Positions 35,363 to 44,697 of a stretch of DNA of 64,000 nucleotides are shown here, one piece after another. The translations under genes were made by a program, and so were the position numbers. Origin of the DNA: Sphingopyxis terrae subsp. terrae NBRC 15098 (GTDB lineage Bacteria > Pseudomonadota > Alphaproteobacteria > Sphingomonadales > Sphingomonadaceae); assembly GCF_001610975.1 (NCBI RefSeq), contig NZ_CP013342.1:3357001-3421000 (forward strand), given 5' to 3'. Within the stretch, counting starts at the first letter, position 1. The number at the start of each line of letters is the position of its first letter. Under the pieces are notes generated by a model that did not search any database, had not been told where the DNA came from, and worked only from the letters and a program-made list of their open reading frames with translations.

Positions 35363-35671
35363 CGAATAGTCTCGTTCGTCATCGAGACGCTAACGCCTCT
35401 GGCGGCGGACTCGTTGCGTGGCTCCTTCCCCTCGCCGCCCCCGGCGATCGGCCCTCATGCGAAGGAGCCCACACTGCCCGATCGCCGGGTCCGGTCCGGT
35501 TTGGCCCGGCCCAAGCGTCTCGTTCCGGGCGACGCGAGTCCCGGCCGGGGGCTGCGCGCCGACCGCGGAGCACAGCGCCCTCGGAAAAGGCCGCCGGAAC
35601 CACGAGCGCCGCCGAGCGATTGTGTGGCTTTGCCCGCTGCGGGCCGGCGGCAGCTTTGAGAGGAGATCATC
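35363..35671. other. Divergent promoter region between two phosphatase genes
   Basis: About 310 bases without a supported gene. At 35392-35417 the minus strand has GCAAC-N17-CGTT for the histidine phosphatase operon (one -35 mismatch). At 35596-35620 the plus strand has GGAAC-N16-CGAT before the HAD gene (one -10 mismatch). AGGAG at 35661-35665 is the ribosome binding site for the HAD gene. Confidence 0.4.
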
Positions 35672-36418
35672 ATGAAGAAACTCGTCGCCTTCGATCTTGA
35701 CGGCACCCTCGCCGAGAGCAAGCAACCGCTGTCCCACGAGATGGGCGCCGCGCTCGCGCGGCTGCTCGGCGTGGCCGATGTCGCGGTGATCTCGGGCGGC
35801 GACTGGCCGCAATTCGACAAGCAGGTCGCGAGCCGACTACCCGCCGAAGCCGATCGCGCAAGGCTCTGGCTGATGCCGACGACGGGAACGAAACTCTATG
35901 TTTACCGTGCGGACGGCTGGACGCCCCTTTACGCGGAGCTTTTCGGCGAGGAGGAGAAAGCGCGCATCCTCGCGGCCTTCGATGCGTCGCTCGAAGCGAC
36001 GGGCTTCGTGCCGCAGGACGTCTGGGGCGAGCGGATCGAGGACCGCGGCAGCCAGATCACCTTCTCCGCGCTAGGCCAGCAGGCCCCGATCGAAGCCAAG
36101 GAAGTCTGGGATCCGGATTTCGCCAAGCGCCGCGTCATCCAGGCCGATCTGCGTACCCGGCTTCCCGGCCTGTCGATCAACATGGGCGGCGCGACCTCGA
36201 TCGACATCACGCGCGAGGGGGTCGACAAGGGCTATGGGCTGAAGAAGCTCAGCGCTGCGAGCGGCACTGCGCTCGGAGAAATGATCTTCATCGGTGATGC
36301 GATCTTCCCCGGCGGCAACGACTATCCGGCAAAACAGCTCGGACTCGACACGGTGCGCGTGCGCGATCCGCAGGAGACAATCGCGGTGATCGAGGGCATC
36401 ATCGCCTGCCTCGCGTGA
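35672..36418 (+). CDS. HAD-IIB hydrolase, phosphomannomutase-like
   Basis: A 248-residue HAD-superfamily phosphatase with AGGAG six bases before its ATG. Motif I is DLDGTLAES near residue 8, motif II is AVISGGDW, the conserved Lys is in GVDKGYGLKKL, and motif IV is IFIGDAIFPGGNDYP. The IIB cap contains SINMGGATSIDITREG, resembling the eukaryotic-type phosphomannomutase/sucrose-phosphate phosphatase branch. It may convert mannose-6-phosphate to mannose-1-phosphate or act as a sugar phosphatase; the sequence alone does not decide. Confidence 0.8.
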   Translation: MKKLVAFDLDGTLAESKQPLSHEMGAALARLLGVADVAVISGGDWPQFDKQVASRLPAEADRARLWLMPTTGTKLYVYRADGWTPLYAELFGEEEKARILAAFDASLEATGFVPQDVWGERIEDRGSQITFSALGQQAPIEAKEVWDPDFAKRRVIQADLRTRLPGLSINMGGATSIDITREGVDKGYGLKKLSAASGTALGEMIFIGDAIFPGGNDYPAKQLGLDTVRVRDPQETIAVIEGIIACLA

Positions 36419-36649
36419 CTGCACGCTGGAGGATGCCGCAAACGCCCGGCCTGCCCTGCAACCTTTGGCACGGCCGTCCGCCCGTTCTGCTTCCCACGCC
36501 CGGGCGGCGCGCCGAGCCGCAGCTGAAACGAGGGGCCGATCCTCAAAAGCGTATAATCTCGATCAATCGGCGGCGTCGCCGCGCAACAAGCGCAGTGAGC
36601 GCGAGGTTTCCGCAGTGGTCCGATCGGGGCCGAGAGGAAAAGATGCGTC

Positions 36650-36793
36650 ATGGCACAGAATGGCAAGAAAGACGGCACGCAGCAGGGCGGTTCGTCGGGC
36701 AAGGGCGTCCAGCAGCAGCAGGACGGCAACAAGAGCCAACCGGGCTCGGGAAAGCAGTCAGGCAGCAAGGATCAGGGCAAGCAAAGCCGCTGA
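36650..36793 (+). CDS. Small disordered Gln/Gly/Lys/Ser-rich protein
   Basis: A 47-residue frame starting MAQNGKKDGTQQGGSSGKG and ending KDQGKQSR. It consists almost only of Gly, Gln, Lys, Ser, Asp and Asn, with no hydrophobic core, so it should be disordered and very soluble. GAGAGG lies 12 bases upstream, a loose ribosome binding site. A strong hairpin follows its stop (36814-36846), consistent with a short transcript. Small hydrophilin-like proteins of this kind are commonly stress-induced. A similar but longer disordered protein is at 37727. Confidence 0.6.
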   Translation: MAQNGKKDGTQQGGSSGKGVQQQQDGNKSQPGSGKQSGSKDQGKQSR

Positions 36794-36813
36794 GCTGTGC
36801 CCCTCCCGCATGC

Positions 36814-36846
36814 AAGACCGGGCCGCGCCAGTCGCGGTCCGGTCTT
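36814..36846 (+). terminator. Strong hairpin after the small disordered protein gene
   Basis: A 14-base stem (AAGACCGGGCCGCG pairing with CGCGGTCCGGTCTT, one G-T pair) around a five-base loop, starting 20 bases after the stop codon. There is no T tract, so it may stabilise the transcript or act as a weak terminator. Confidence 0.5.
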
Positions 36847-36915
36847 ACGCGCCCGCGATTGGGGAAACGCGTAAACATTCGCGGCGCAACCCGGAGAAGA
36901 TCGAGGAGAGACGAG

Positions 36916-36978
36916 ATGAAAATTTGGATCGGAGCCGCTGCGACTGCCGCGCTCTTTGCCGCAAGCGGCGCACCCTGA
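36916..36978 (+). CDS. Very short signal-like peptide
   Basis: A 20-residue frame, MKIWIGAAATAALFAASGAP, with a GGAGAG ribosome binding site just upstream. It looks like a signal peptide with nothing after it. It may be a truncated small exported protein (entericidin-like proteins start this way) or a chance frame. It lies 107 bases upstream of the DUF1989 gene. Confidence 0.3.
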   Translation: MKIWIGAAATAALFAASGAP

Positions 36979-37085
36979 AAAACACCAAGCCGGCACGTTC
37001 CGTCCCATCGGGCGGGCATCCGCCCGGTCGCCTTTTCGGCATCCCCGCCCATCTTTCGCCTATCCCTTCCCATATGAGGACCAGA

Positions 37086-37664
37086 ATGACCGAACGGATT
37101 CCCCCCCGCAGCGGCGCCGCTTTCCAGCTCGCGAAAGGGGCGACGCTGTGCGTTATCGACCCCGAGGGCGGCCAAGTGAGCGATCTCCTTGCATTCAGCG
37201 CCGACGATCCGCGCGAGGTCGTTTCCAACGGTCGCACCTTCGATTATGAAGAGACGATCCGCCTCACTGCCGGAAATCGCCTCTGGTCGAATCGCTCGAA
37301 CGCGCTGCTCGAGATCGTCGAGGACAGCTGCGGCGTTCATGACTTCCTGCTGACCCCGTGCAGCGAGGCTACCTTCCGTCATTTCTACGCCGACAAGCCC
37401 GTTCATCGCGGCTGCTTCGGCAATCTCGCCGAGGCGCTCGCACCCTATGGCATCGATGCCGACGCCATACCGGTCGCGTTCAACCTCTTCATGAATGTGC
37501 CGGTCGACGGCGAAGGTAAATTCCGCGTTCTTTCGCCGACGACAAGGGCCGGCGACTTCATCCGCCTGCGCGCGCTCACCGACCTTATCATCGGGCTGAC
37601 GGCCTGCTCAGCATATGACAGCTGCGGCGGCAGCTTCAAGCCGATCGACTTTCGGATCGAATGA
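37086..37664 (+). CDS. DUF1989/urea-carboxylase-associated family protein
   Basis: A 192-residue soluble protein starting MTERIPPRSGAAFQLAKGA, with GAGGA just upstream; the frame remains open far upstream but without family sequence. GGQVSDLLAFSADD, CGVHDFLLTPCSE and VAFNLFMNVPVDGEGKFRV are the conserved blocks of DUF1989. Relatives sit beside urea carboxylase or guanidine-degrading genes, but no such gene is near. The conserved Cys and His residues suggest a metal site. The function remains open. Confidence 0.8.
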   Translation: MTERIPPRSGAAFQLAKGATLCVIDPEGGQVSDLLAFSADDPREVVSNGRTFDYEETIRLTAGNRLWSNRSNALLEIVEDSCGVHDFLLTPCSEATFRHFYADKPVHRGCFGNLAEALAPYGIDADAIPVAFNLFMNVPVDGEGKFRVLSPTTRAGDFIRLRALTDLIIGLTACSAYDSCGGSFKPIDFRIE

Positions 37665-37726
37665 CAAGACAAGGGCCAGCGAAACGCGGCACTACCGCAC
37701 TCGCCGCCCCCTCTTTGCCAAACGGC

Positions 37727-38062
37727 CTAGCGGCTGCCCCCAACAGGGGCGTCTGCGCCCTTTCCGGGCGGCGGCGTATCAGTCTCGGCCGCCCGTCCGC
37801 CCCCGCCCTGCGGGTCACTGTCATAATCCTCGGCATTGCCCTTGCCGCCCGCGCCGGCGCCGCTGCCGCTCACCGGACCGCTGCCCGTACTGCGACGATG
37901 GCCGCGGTTGGCGGCGCCTGAGACGTCGCCCGCCTGCCGCTCAGCGGCGGGGTAGCGATCGGGGGTGGTCGTCCCGACATTTTCGCGCCGCTCGACGGGC
38001 TCCTGGGGGAGCGAGCCGGCGCCGGCGGACGCGCTGCTTTTGCTTTCCTTCGCATCGGTCAT
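37727..38062 (-). CDS. Disordered hydrophilic hypothetical protein
   Basis: A 111-residue protein with an excellent GAGGAGG site seven bases before its ATG, which makes me trust it despite its composition. It is rich in Gly, Ser, Pro, Glu and Arg, with runs like GSGPVSGSGAGAGGKGNAED, and has no predicted helix or membrane segment. I do not recognise a family. It is likely an intrinsically disordered stress protein of the same kind as the 47-residue protein at 36650. Confidence 0.6.
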   Translation of the reverse strand: MTDAKESKSSASAGAGSLPQEPVERRENVGTTTPDRYPAAERQAGDVSGAANRGHRRSTGSGPVSGSGAGAGGKGNAEDYDSDPQGGGGRAAETDTPPPGKGADAPVGGSR

Positions 38063-38191
38063 GATTATTTCCTCCTCATGGTCAGGTGCGGGACCGGAGT
38101 GTGAGCCCTTATCCCCGATCCCGGTTTGGCGAGCTTGCGATGATGCATATCGCCGGTGGTCGTCTCGCCGGTGACGGTGGCTAGTTTGTGA

Positions 38192-39409
38192 TCAGGCGTG
38201 CGCCATCTCCAGCCGGGCCTCGATCGCGCCCTTCTTCCATCCTGGTTTGAGGACGATTTTGGTGTAGAGGTCCTGCTCGTCGTGCCAATGCCGGTACATG
38301 TCGGCGGCATCCTCGAGCGGGGCATGGTGCGAGATCAGCGAGATCGTATCGAACTTGCCGTCGCGGATCTTGCTGAGAAGGTCCCCGGTATACCGCTGGA
38401 CATGCGTCTGCCCGCTCTTGATGGTCAGCCCCTTTTCCATGAGCTGGCCGAGCGGGAATTTGTCGGCGAAACCGCCATAGACCCCGGGGATCGAAAGGCG
38501 CCCGCCCTTGCGGCAGGCGAGGATCGCCTGGCGCAACGCGTGGATGCGCTCGGTCGACGAGAGCATCTTCACCTTCACCTGGTCCAGAACATTGTCGGCG
38601 GTAAAGCCGTGGCTCTCCATGCCGACGCAATCGATGCATGCGTCGGGCCCGACCCCGCCCGTCATCTCGTCGAGCGCCTCGCGGACATCAACCTGCGTGT
38701 AATCCAGGATTTCGGCGCCATATTTGCGCGCGAGCGCAAGCCGCGTGGGGAAATGGTCGATCGCGATTACGCGCCCGGCGCCGAGCAGCAGCGCCGATTG
38801 GATCGTGAACAGACCGACCGGACCGCAGCCCCATACAGCAACCGTATCCCCCGGCTCGATGTCGGCATTGACCGCCGCCTGCCAGCCAGTCGGCAAGATA
38901 TCGGAGAGAAAGAGGACATCATCGTCGGCGAGATCGTCCGGGATGACAACCGGACCCACGTCCGAATAGGGGATGCGCACAAATTCGGCCTGCCCGCCGG
39001 CATAGCCGCCGGTCAGATGGGCATAGCCGAAGGCGGAGCCCATCGCATGCCCCATCAGCAGTTCAGAGGCATCGCGCGTCTCGACGGGATTGGCATTGTC
39101 GCAGGCGCTATATTGCTGCTTCTCGCAGAAAAAACATTGGCCGCAGCTGATCGTGAAAGGCACGACAACGCGTTGGCCGCGCTTCAGCGTCGAGGAAGCG
39201 CCGGTTTCGACGACTTCGCCCATGAATTCGTGCCCGACGATGTCTCCCGCGCGCATGCCGGGGATATAGCCGTCGTAAAGATGGAGGTCCGATCCGCAGA
39301 TCGCGGTCGATGTGACGCGGATGATCGCGTCCCGCGGATTGACGATTTCGGGGTCGGGCACGGTCTCGACGCTGATCTTGTGGCGTCCTTGCCAGGTGAC
39401 GGCGCGCAT
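38192..39409 (-). CDS. Zinc-dependent alcohol dehydrogenase, glutathione-independent formaldehyde dehydrogenase type
   Basis: Started at 39409 (405 residues, MRAVTWQGRHKISVETVPDP) because AAGGAG lies six bases upstream; an ATG at 39436 would overlap the previous stop. Catalytic zinc residues are in TAICGSDLHLYDG and GHEFMGEVVETG; the structural Cys set is CGQCFFCEKQQYSACD. The NAD site is AVWGCGPVGLFTIQSALLLG. The long insert (MGHAMGSAFGYAHLTGGYAGG) resembles glutathione-independent formaldehyde dehydrogenases, although many relatives are general alcohol dehydrogenases. It lies directly after the SRPBCC gene. Confidence 0.88.
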   Translation of the reverse strand: MRAVTWQGRHKISVETVPDPEIVNPRDAIIRVTSTAICGSDLHLYDGYIPGMRAGDIVGHEFMGEVVETGASSTLKRGQRVVVPFTISCGQCFFCEKQQYSACDNANPVETRDASELLMGHAMGSAFGYAHLTGGYAGGQAEFVRIPYSDVGPVVIPDDLADDDVLFLSDILPTGWQAAVNADIEPGDTVAVWGCGPVGLFTIQSALLLGAGRVIAIDHFPTRLALARKYGAEILDYTQVDVREALDEMTGGVGPDACIDCVGMESHGFTADNVLDQVKVKMLSSTERIHALRQAILACRKGGRLSIPGVYGGFADKFPLGQLMEKGLTIKSGQTHVQRYTGDLLSKIRDGKFDTISLISHHAPLEDAADMYRHWHDEQDLYTKIVLKPGWKKGAIEARLEMAHA

Positions 39410-39436
39410 GGTTTTCTCCTTCGAATTGGATTCCAT

Positions 39437-40108
39437 TCAGATATGGGGTTCGGTCGCTGCTTCGGAGGCGCGCGCCGAGGGCGAAGCGTTGGTCGTCACC
39501 TCGCCGGTTTCCATGAGCTGCTTGAAGCGATGAAGGTCTCGTCGCGCCTGTACCTCGGGTTCGCGCTGAAGCAGCTTCGCTGCGAGGCGCCCAATCTTCC
39601 CTGCGGGCGGATCGTAGGCAAGGATCAGGGTCACGAAGGTGCCGCGTCCGTTGGGCGCCTCGGTGAAGCGCACCTCGCCGCTGTTGACGATGTCGGACTC
39701 GGGCGTGCTCTGCCAATAGATCGACTCATTTTCGACGCGCTCGGTGATGCGGTTGACCAGCGTCACCTCGCGGCCTGCCGGCGCCTTGATCGTCCACTGC
39801 GACACATCGTCGCCAAGCTCGTCGACCGCGACGACATTCTCCATGAATTCAGGGAAGCGCTCGGGCCTCCAGGCCGCGTAAAGTTCGGCGCGCGGGCAGT
39901 TGATGAGCACCGACTTGCCGAACAGCGCGCGCGCCGATGGCTTGCCGAGAGTCCAGTGCGGCGCATCGGTTGCAATCGGTGCATCGTCCTGCACCCTTGC
40001 CTGCCTGCGGCGCTGCCAGATCGCTGCCCCGGTGGCGAGCAGCGCGATGCCGGCGCCTGCGGCGGCAAGCAAAAAGGGGGAGGACAAAGGTTTTTCGCTT
40101 CGGGACAT
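39437..40108 (-). CDS. Membrane-anchored SRPBCC (START-like) domain protein
   Basis: A 223-residue protein with an N-terminal hydrophobic segment (FLLAAAGAGIALLATGAAIW, residues 12-31) and then a Coq10/cyclase-dehydrase-type START fold: SVLINCPRAELYAAWRPERF, DDVSQWTIKAPAGREV and RGTFVTLILAYDPPAG. Such domains bind hydrophobic ligands; the ligand here is unknown. Genes of this type are often found beside the same zinc dehydrogenase in alphaproteobacteria. GGAAC-N16-CGTC at 40213-40237 is a candidate EcfG promoter ~105 bases upstream. Confidence 0.82.
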   Translation of the reverse strand: MSRSEKPLSSPFLLAAAGAGIALLATGAAIWQRRRQARVQDDAPIATDAPHWTLGKPSARALFGKSVLINCPRAELYAAWRPERFPEFMENVVAVDELGDDVSQWTIKAPAGREVTLVNRITERVENESIYWQSTPESDIVNSGEVRFTEAPNGRGTFVTLILAYDPPAGKIGRLAAKLLQREPEVQARRDLHRFKQLMETGEVTTNASPSARASEAATEPHI

Positions 40109-40212
40109 GGTTCATCTCCCGCCCGGGCGCAGCCCGGACGTCTTGAGGGGAGCGGCGGCTGGGGACGCCGCGGGGTGAGGAAGAGCGGCCCCCGCGGGGG
40201 CGACAATCGACT

Positions 40213-40237
40213 GACGCCCGCTCCCCGCAATTGTTCC
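40213..40237 (-). promoter_or_regulatory. Candidate EcfG-type promoter of the SRPBCC/dehydrogenase pair
   Basis: On the minus strand: GGAAC (40237-40233), 16 bases, CGTC (40216-40213). One mismatch from GGAAC-N16/17-CGTT, ~105 bases before the start at 40108. Confidence 0.4.
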
Positions 40238-40352
40238 GGCCCAATGGATAAAATCTGCGAACTGCGCGACATTGCCGCCGAGCGGCCTCGGCCGCCGCTC
40301 ATCCAGCGCCCGTCGACGCCCGCTGCAGACAGCAGCTGCCGGGCGACAGGAA

Positions 40353-40988
40353 CTAGGTTCCCTGAGCCGCGACATGCGCCCGCTCCGTTGCCGGCACTGC
40401 ATCGTGTCGCCTGGTCTGCGGCGGGCGCGCAGGCCAGGCCGCGCTGTCCAGCCTGTCGCGTTTTTCGAACTCCGCCGCGCTCATGAGGAGCACGAGCCCA
40501 TCGGCATGGCACTCAAACAGCGATGCGGGTACCGCGCGCAAGCTCTCGTCGATACCGCCAATGCCGCCCGAGCTCACGACGACGTAGGAGAGACAGCCGC
40601 TCTTGCACTCTATCATCGCGTCGACCGTCTTGCCGATTTCTTCGCCGCGGATGTCGCTCACCGGCAAGCCGGCGAGCGCGCTCGCGGCGAATAGCGAGGG
40701 TGCGGCGGCGTCGCGGCTTCGTTCCGCGGCACGTCGCGCGCCGTCCTCATATCCGCGCTGGCGGCCGAGCCAGCGCCAGATTCCGACGAGATTGACCATG
40801 GTGAGAAAGAGATTGGTCAGGAGCAGATTCGTCTGGCCGGAGGCGAACCCCACCACAGACCAGGCAAGCGAGCCGAGCGTGAAGACGACGAAGCCCGAAC
40901 CGGTAACGCGCGCGCCGAGGTTGGCGGCGGTCATCATGGCGGCGATCATTGTCGCGGCAGGCGCAATCAGTCCGGCGGTTTCTTCCAC
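40353..40988 (-). CDS. PRC-barrel protein with N-terminal membrane segments
   Basis: I start at the GTG at 40988 (211 residues), preceded by a GAGGGAG-like site; the ATG at 41096 adds only Arg/Gly-rich sequence. Residues ~10-80 hold three hydrophobic helices (PAATMIAAMMTAANLG, GFVVFTLGSLAWSVVGFA, LLLTNLFLTMVNLVGIW). Residues ~115-190 are a PRC-barrel (LAGLPVSDIRGEEIGKTVDA). PRC-barrels are common in stress-induced sphingomonad proteins. A GGAAC-N17-GGTT box lies 53 bases upstream. Confidence 0.72.
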   Translation of the reverse strand: MEETAGLIAPAATMIAAMMTAANLGARVTGSGFVVFTLGSLAWSVVGFASGQTNLLLTNLFLTMVNLVGIWRWLGRQRGYEDGARRAAERSRDAAAPSLFAASALAGLPVSDIRGEEIGKTVDAMIECKSGCLSYVVVSSGGIGGIDESLRAVPASLFECHADGLVLLMSAAEFEKRDRLDSAAWPARPPQTRRHDAVPATERAHVAAQGT

Positions 40989-41040
40989 AGGCGGCGTCTC
41001 CCTCGCGCTACGCCACGCCGGTCGGCGCAGCTGCCAGGAA

Positions 41041-41066
41041 AACCCGCCGCCGCGGCGCGGCGTTCC
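41041..41066 (-). promoter_or_regulatory. Candidate EcfG-type promoter of the PRC-barrel gene
   Basis: On the minus strand: GGAAC (41066-41062), 17 bases, GGTT (41044-41041). One mismatch from the consensus, 53 bases before the GTG at 40988. Confidence 0.35.
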
Positions 41067-41201
41067 CCTGCCGCTCGCCAAAGCAACATCGATCAATGCG
41101 ATTTCGGCCGCGCGCGGGGAAGGCGAGGCGCCGTGGGACAGGGACGAAGCGTCATCGCCGCGCCGAAAAGCGCGACCGGCTGATCCCCGCGGAGAACGCG
41201 C

Positions 41202-41399
41202 CTAGCTTTGCTCGCCGGTGAGCTGTTCTTCGGCGAGCGCGGCGGCCGCGATGAGACTCTGACCGGTGCCGCGCGCGGCGGCGGCGGTCATCGTCGCGGC
41301 GATGCCGTCGGGTCCGTCGAGCATCACGACGCCACGCTCTGCGGTCGCCACGCCGGGCTCGGTTTCGGGACGCGGCGGAGTGGGCAGGTCAGTCGTCAT
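41202..41399 (-). CDS. Small hypothetical protein coupled to the Crp/Fnr gene
   Basis: A 65-residue protein (MTTDLPTPPRPETEPGVATA) whose ATG overlaps the Crp/Fnr stop by four bases (41396-41399), which argues for co-translation. The N-terminus is Pro/Thr-rich; the rest is Ala-rich and probably helical (TMTAAAARGTGQSLIAAAAL). I recognise no family. Confidence 0.5.
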   Translation of the reverse strand: MTTDLPTPPRPETEPGVATAERGVVMLDGPDGIAATMTAAAARGTGQSLIAAAALAEEQLTGEQS

Positions 41400-42145
41400 C
41401 GTCGAGGCCTTTGGTCATCGGGCGGGGAAGAATCGGGATCGTCAATATATAGATAGGAAGGATCGAACTGCCCGCGGCGCGCCAGCCTTGCCGGATCGAG
41501 GATTTCGACTTTGCCATTGCGGAACGTGCATAGCCCCTCTTCGCGGAGATGGCGCACGACCCGGTTCACATGAACCGTGGTGAGACCACAGATCTCGGCG
41601 ACATCGGCCTGCGTCAACCCGAGCATGAACTCCCGCCCGTCGCTGAGGCCCGCCGACTGGAGCCGGACATTGGTCTCGCAGAAGAAATGCGCGACGCGCC
41701 CGATCGCGTCGAGGCGGCCGAGCCGGAAGAGCCAGGCGCGATGGATCGCTGCGTCGAGCAGCGTCGCGAACCAGAGCTTGCGCGTAAGTTCGGGCATTTC
41801 CTCGGTAATCGCGTCGAGCGCGACATGCGGGACGATCGCGATCGACACCTGGGTCATCGTCCCGACGTCGTGATCGAGCCTTTTGAGCGGGTAGGCATGG
41901 AGGTCGACGAAGTCTCCCGGAAGATGGATGGCAACGAGCTGGCGAAGGCCGTTCCGATCGTCGAGATAGCGCGACATGATGCCCTCGACCAGCAAGGTGC
42001 TCTGACCGAGCCAATCGCCGGCGCGCGCGATGATCCTGCGCGCGTCGACTGTTTTCGTTTCGCTGATGGATGCTTCGAGGCGCGCGCGCTCGCCGGCTTC
42101 GAGGCGTACCCCGCGACGGTCTCTCAAGAAGCGATCGGTTAACAT
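41396..42145 (-). CDS. Crp/Fnr-family transcriptional regulator
   Basis: I start at 42145 (249 residues, MLTDRFLRDRRGVRLEAGER; AGGGAA upstream). Residues ~15-140 form a cyclic-nucleotide-binding-like barrel, but the Fnr cysteines and the canonical cAMP site are not evident, so the effector is unknown. Residues ~150-225 are the Crp-type winged helix, with the recognition region LTQADVAEICGLTTVHVNRV. The next gene, on the other strand, is the large catalase; control of that gene is a natural guess. GGAAC-N16-AGTT at 42276-42300 is a one-mismatch EcfG-like box upstream. Confidence 0.85.
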   Translation of the reverse strand: MLTDRFLRDRRGVRLEAGERARLEASISETKTVDARRIIARAGDWLGQSTLLVEGIMSRYLDDRNGLRQLVAIHLPGDFVDLHAYPLKRLDHDVGTMTQVSIAIVPHVALDAITEEMPELTRKLWFATLLDAAIHRAWLFRLGRLDAIGRVAHFFCETNVRLQSAGLSDGREFMLGLTQADVAEICGLTTVHVNRVVRHLREEGLCTFRNGKVEILDPARLARRGQFDPSYLYIDDPDSSPPDDQRPRR

Positions 42146-42383
42146 GACTGACGTTCCCTGTGCGTCCGAAATGCATGGGCGGACCTGCCCAACTGCGATC
42201 GTCCGAAAGCCCGGCAAGCGCCCTCAAGGGAAGCGGAATCGTCATGATCGAGGTTAACTGCAAGCCCGGTGCAGCAACTTTCAAATCACGAACTCGTTCC
42301 ATGCGTGGGATCGGAGGGGCCGACGCGTGCGCCCTCAAGCCCTCCGCGTGCCGCTGCAACCAGACCGAAAAGCGAGATCAGAC

Positions 42384-44693
42384 ATGGCCAAAATCCCCGC
42401 CCCCGCCCGCAATTCAGTCGGGAAAGCGAAACAGAAGGCGCGCTCCGGACAGGATGCTGCCTCGGTCGCGGGCAAGGATATGGGCGGAGAATCGCCGCGC
42501 AAGGCGGCGCTCTTTCCGGCCGATGCGCCGATCACACAAAGCTTTGCGGAGAATCGCGGGAAAGGCGGCGAGACCCACCAGCAAACCGGCGACACCCATG
42601 CGCCGCTAACCACGCAACACGGTGTCCCGGTAGCCGACGATCAGAACAGCCTGAAACAGGGCGGACGCGGTCCGACCCTTCTCGAGGATTTCCACTTTCG
42701 CGAGAAAATCTTCCATTTCGACCATGAACGCATCCCCGAGCGCGTCGTCCATGCCCGCGGTTATGGGGCGCACGGCTATTTCGAGCTGACCGACAGCCTC
42801 GCCGACGTCAGCCGCGCCGACATCTTCCAGCGGGTGGGCGAGCGAACCCCGGCCTTTGTCCGCTTCTCGACCGTCGCGGGTTCGAAGGGCTCGTTCGATC
42901 TCGCACGCGACGTGCGGGGTTTCGCCGTCAAACTCTATACGAAGGAAGGCAATTGGGATCTTGTCGGAAACAATATTCCCGTATTCTTCATCCAGGATGC
43001 GATGAAGTTCCCCGATCTTGTTCATTCGGTGAAGCCCGAGCCAGACCGCGCCTTTCCGCAGGCGCAGTCGGCGCACGACAATTTCTGGGACTTCGTCAGC
43101 CTGATGCCGGAGAGCTTCCACATGATCATGTGGACGATGTCCGACCGCGCGATCCCGCGCTCGTTCCGTACGATGGAGGGCTTCGGGGTCCACACCTTCC
43201 GGTTGATCGATGCCAAGGGAAGGTCGACCTTCGTCAAATTCCACTGGAAGCCGAAGCAGGGTTTGCAGTCGGTGCTGTGGAACGAGGCGGTCAAGATCAA
43301 CGGCGCCGACCCCGATTTCCATCGCCGCGATCTTTGGGATGCCATCCAGAGCGGCGACTTGCCTGAATGGGAGCTCGGGGTGCAGCTTTTCGACGATGCC
43401 TTCGCCGACAGTTTCGAGTTCGACGTGCTCGACGCCACCAAACTCATTCCTGAGGAGCAGGTGCCGATCCGCCCGATCGGGCGCCTCGTTCTCGACCGCG
43501 TCGTCGACAATTTCTTCGCCGAGACCGAGCAGGTCGCTTTCTGCACCCAGAATATCGTGCCCGGCATCGATTTCTCGAACGATCCGCTTCTTCAGGGCCG
43601 CAACTTCTCCTATCTCGACACGCAGATCAAAAGGCTCGGCGGGCCCAATTTCACCCATATCCCGATCAATGCGCCGAAATGCCCGATGGCGCATTTCCAG
43701 CAGGACGGACATATGGCGATGCGGAACCCCGTCGGACGCGCCAATTACGAACCGAACAGCTGGGGCCCCACCGCTGGCGGACCGCGCGAGACCCCGGCGC
43801 TCGGCTTCACCAGTTTCGCCGACGAGGCCGACGGCGCGAAGCGCCGCATCCGGCCCGAGAGCTTCGCCGATCATTACAGCCAGGCCCGACAATTCTACAT
43901 CAGCCAGACGCCGATTGAGCAAAAGCATATCGGCGACGCGCTAGTTTTCGAACTCTCCAAGGTCGAACGGCCCGATATCCGCTCAAGGACCGTGTCGCAT
44001 CTCATCAACATCGACCGCGGCCTTGCGGCAACCGTCGCAGACGGACTAGGACTGCCGCTTCCGGCCCCAGCCAAGGCGGCGACGAAGCCCCTGACCGACC
44101 TTCCCCCTTCCCGGCCGCTCAGTATCCTGCTCAACGGCCCCGCCAGCATCGCCGGCCGCAAGATCGGGATCCTTGCGACCGATGGCGCCGATGCAAAAAT
44201 TTTCAAGGCGCTGATCAAGGCAGTCGATGCTGCGGATGCGGTCTGGGAGCTCGTCGCGCCGAAGATCGGCGGCATTATGTTATCCGATGGAACGAGCATC
44301 GCCGGCCGTCACAAAATCGATGGCGGCCCGTCGGTGCTTTTCGACGCGGTGGCGCTGCTTGCCAGCAACGACGGCGCGGAACTCCTTGCCGGCGATGCCG
44401 CGGCCAAGGATTTCGTCAGTGACGCTTTCGCGCATTGCAAGTTCATCGGTTACACCGCCGAGGCAGCGCCGCTCTTCGCGGCCGCGGGGATCCAAGACAA
44501 GCTTGACGAGGCCTGTATCGCGCTTGCCAAGCCCGGCGATGTCACCATTTTTCTCGACGCCTGCGCCGCGCTGCGCCACTGGCCGCGCGAGGCAGAGGTT
44601 GACCTCGATGCGAAGCCGAAAGCGACCAAGCCACCAGCAAGGACCGGCAGCGAGGCACCCGACGCGACAACGGGTTCGAAGGCCTCGCGGTAG
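42384..44693 (+). CDS. katE: Large-subunit (clade II, HPII-like) heme catalase with C-terminal DJ-1/GATase-like domain
   Basis: 769 residues from the ATG at 42384. The core (~75-560) is a heme catalase: the essential His in [15 protein letters not shown], Asn in [12 protein letters not shown], and the proximal heme-ligand Tyr in [15 protein letters not shown]. The extra ~150-residue C-terminal domain ([20 protein letters not shown]) has the flavodoxin/DJ-1-like fold typical of HPII. It breaks down hydrogen peroxide and is usually a stationary-phase or general-stress enzyme. The ~70-residue N-terminal extension is also typical of large catalases. Confidence 0.93.
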   Translation: MAKIPAPARNSVGKAKQKARSGQDAASVAGKDMGGESPRKAALFPADAPITQSFAENRGKGGETHQQTGDTHAPLTTQHGVPVADDQNSLKQGGRGPTLLEDFHFREKIFHFDHERIPERVVHARGYGAHGYFELTDSLADVSRADIFQRVGERTPAFVRFSTVAGSKGSFDLARDVRGFAVKLYTKEGNWDLVGNNIPVFFIQDAMKFPDLVHSVKPEPDRAFPQAQSAHDNFWDFVSLMPESFHMIMWTMSDRAIPRSFRTMEGFGVHTFRLIDAKGRSTFVKFHWKPKQGLQSVLWNEAVKINGADPDFHRRDLWDAIQSGDLPEWELGVQLFDDAFADSFEFDVLDATKLIPEEQVPIRPIGRLVLDRVVDNFFAETEQVAFCTQNIVPGIDFSNDPLLQGRNFSYLDTQIKRLGGPNFTHIPINAPKCPMAHFQQDGHMAMRNPVGRANYEPNSWGPTAGGPRETPALGFTSFADEADGAKRRIRPESFADHYSQARQFYISQTPIEQKHIGDALVFELSKVERPDIRSRTVSHLINIDRGLAATVADGLGLPLPAPAKAATKPLTDLPPSRPLSILLNGPASIAGRKIGILATDGADAKIFKALIKAVDAADAVWELVAPKIGGIMLSDGTSIAGRHKIDGGPSVLFDAVALLASNDGAELLAGDAAAKDFVSDAFAHCKFIGYTAEAAPLFAAAGIQDKLDEACIALAKPGDVTIFLDACAALRHWPREAEVDLDAKPKATKPPARTGSEAPDATTGSKASR

Positions 44694-44697
44694 CGCG

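Noticed and set aside
36465..37085. Long N-terminal extension of the DUF1989 protein
   Set aside because: Arg/Ser-rich sequence without family similarity, covering the small disordered gene and a hairpin.
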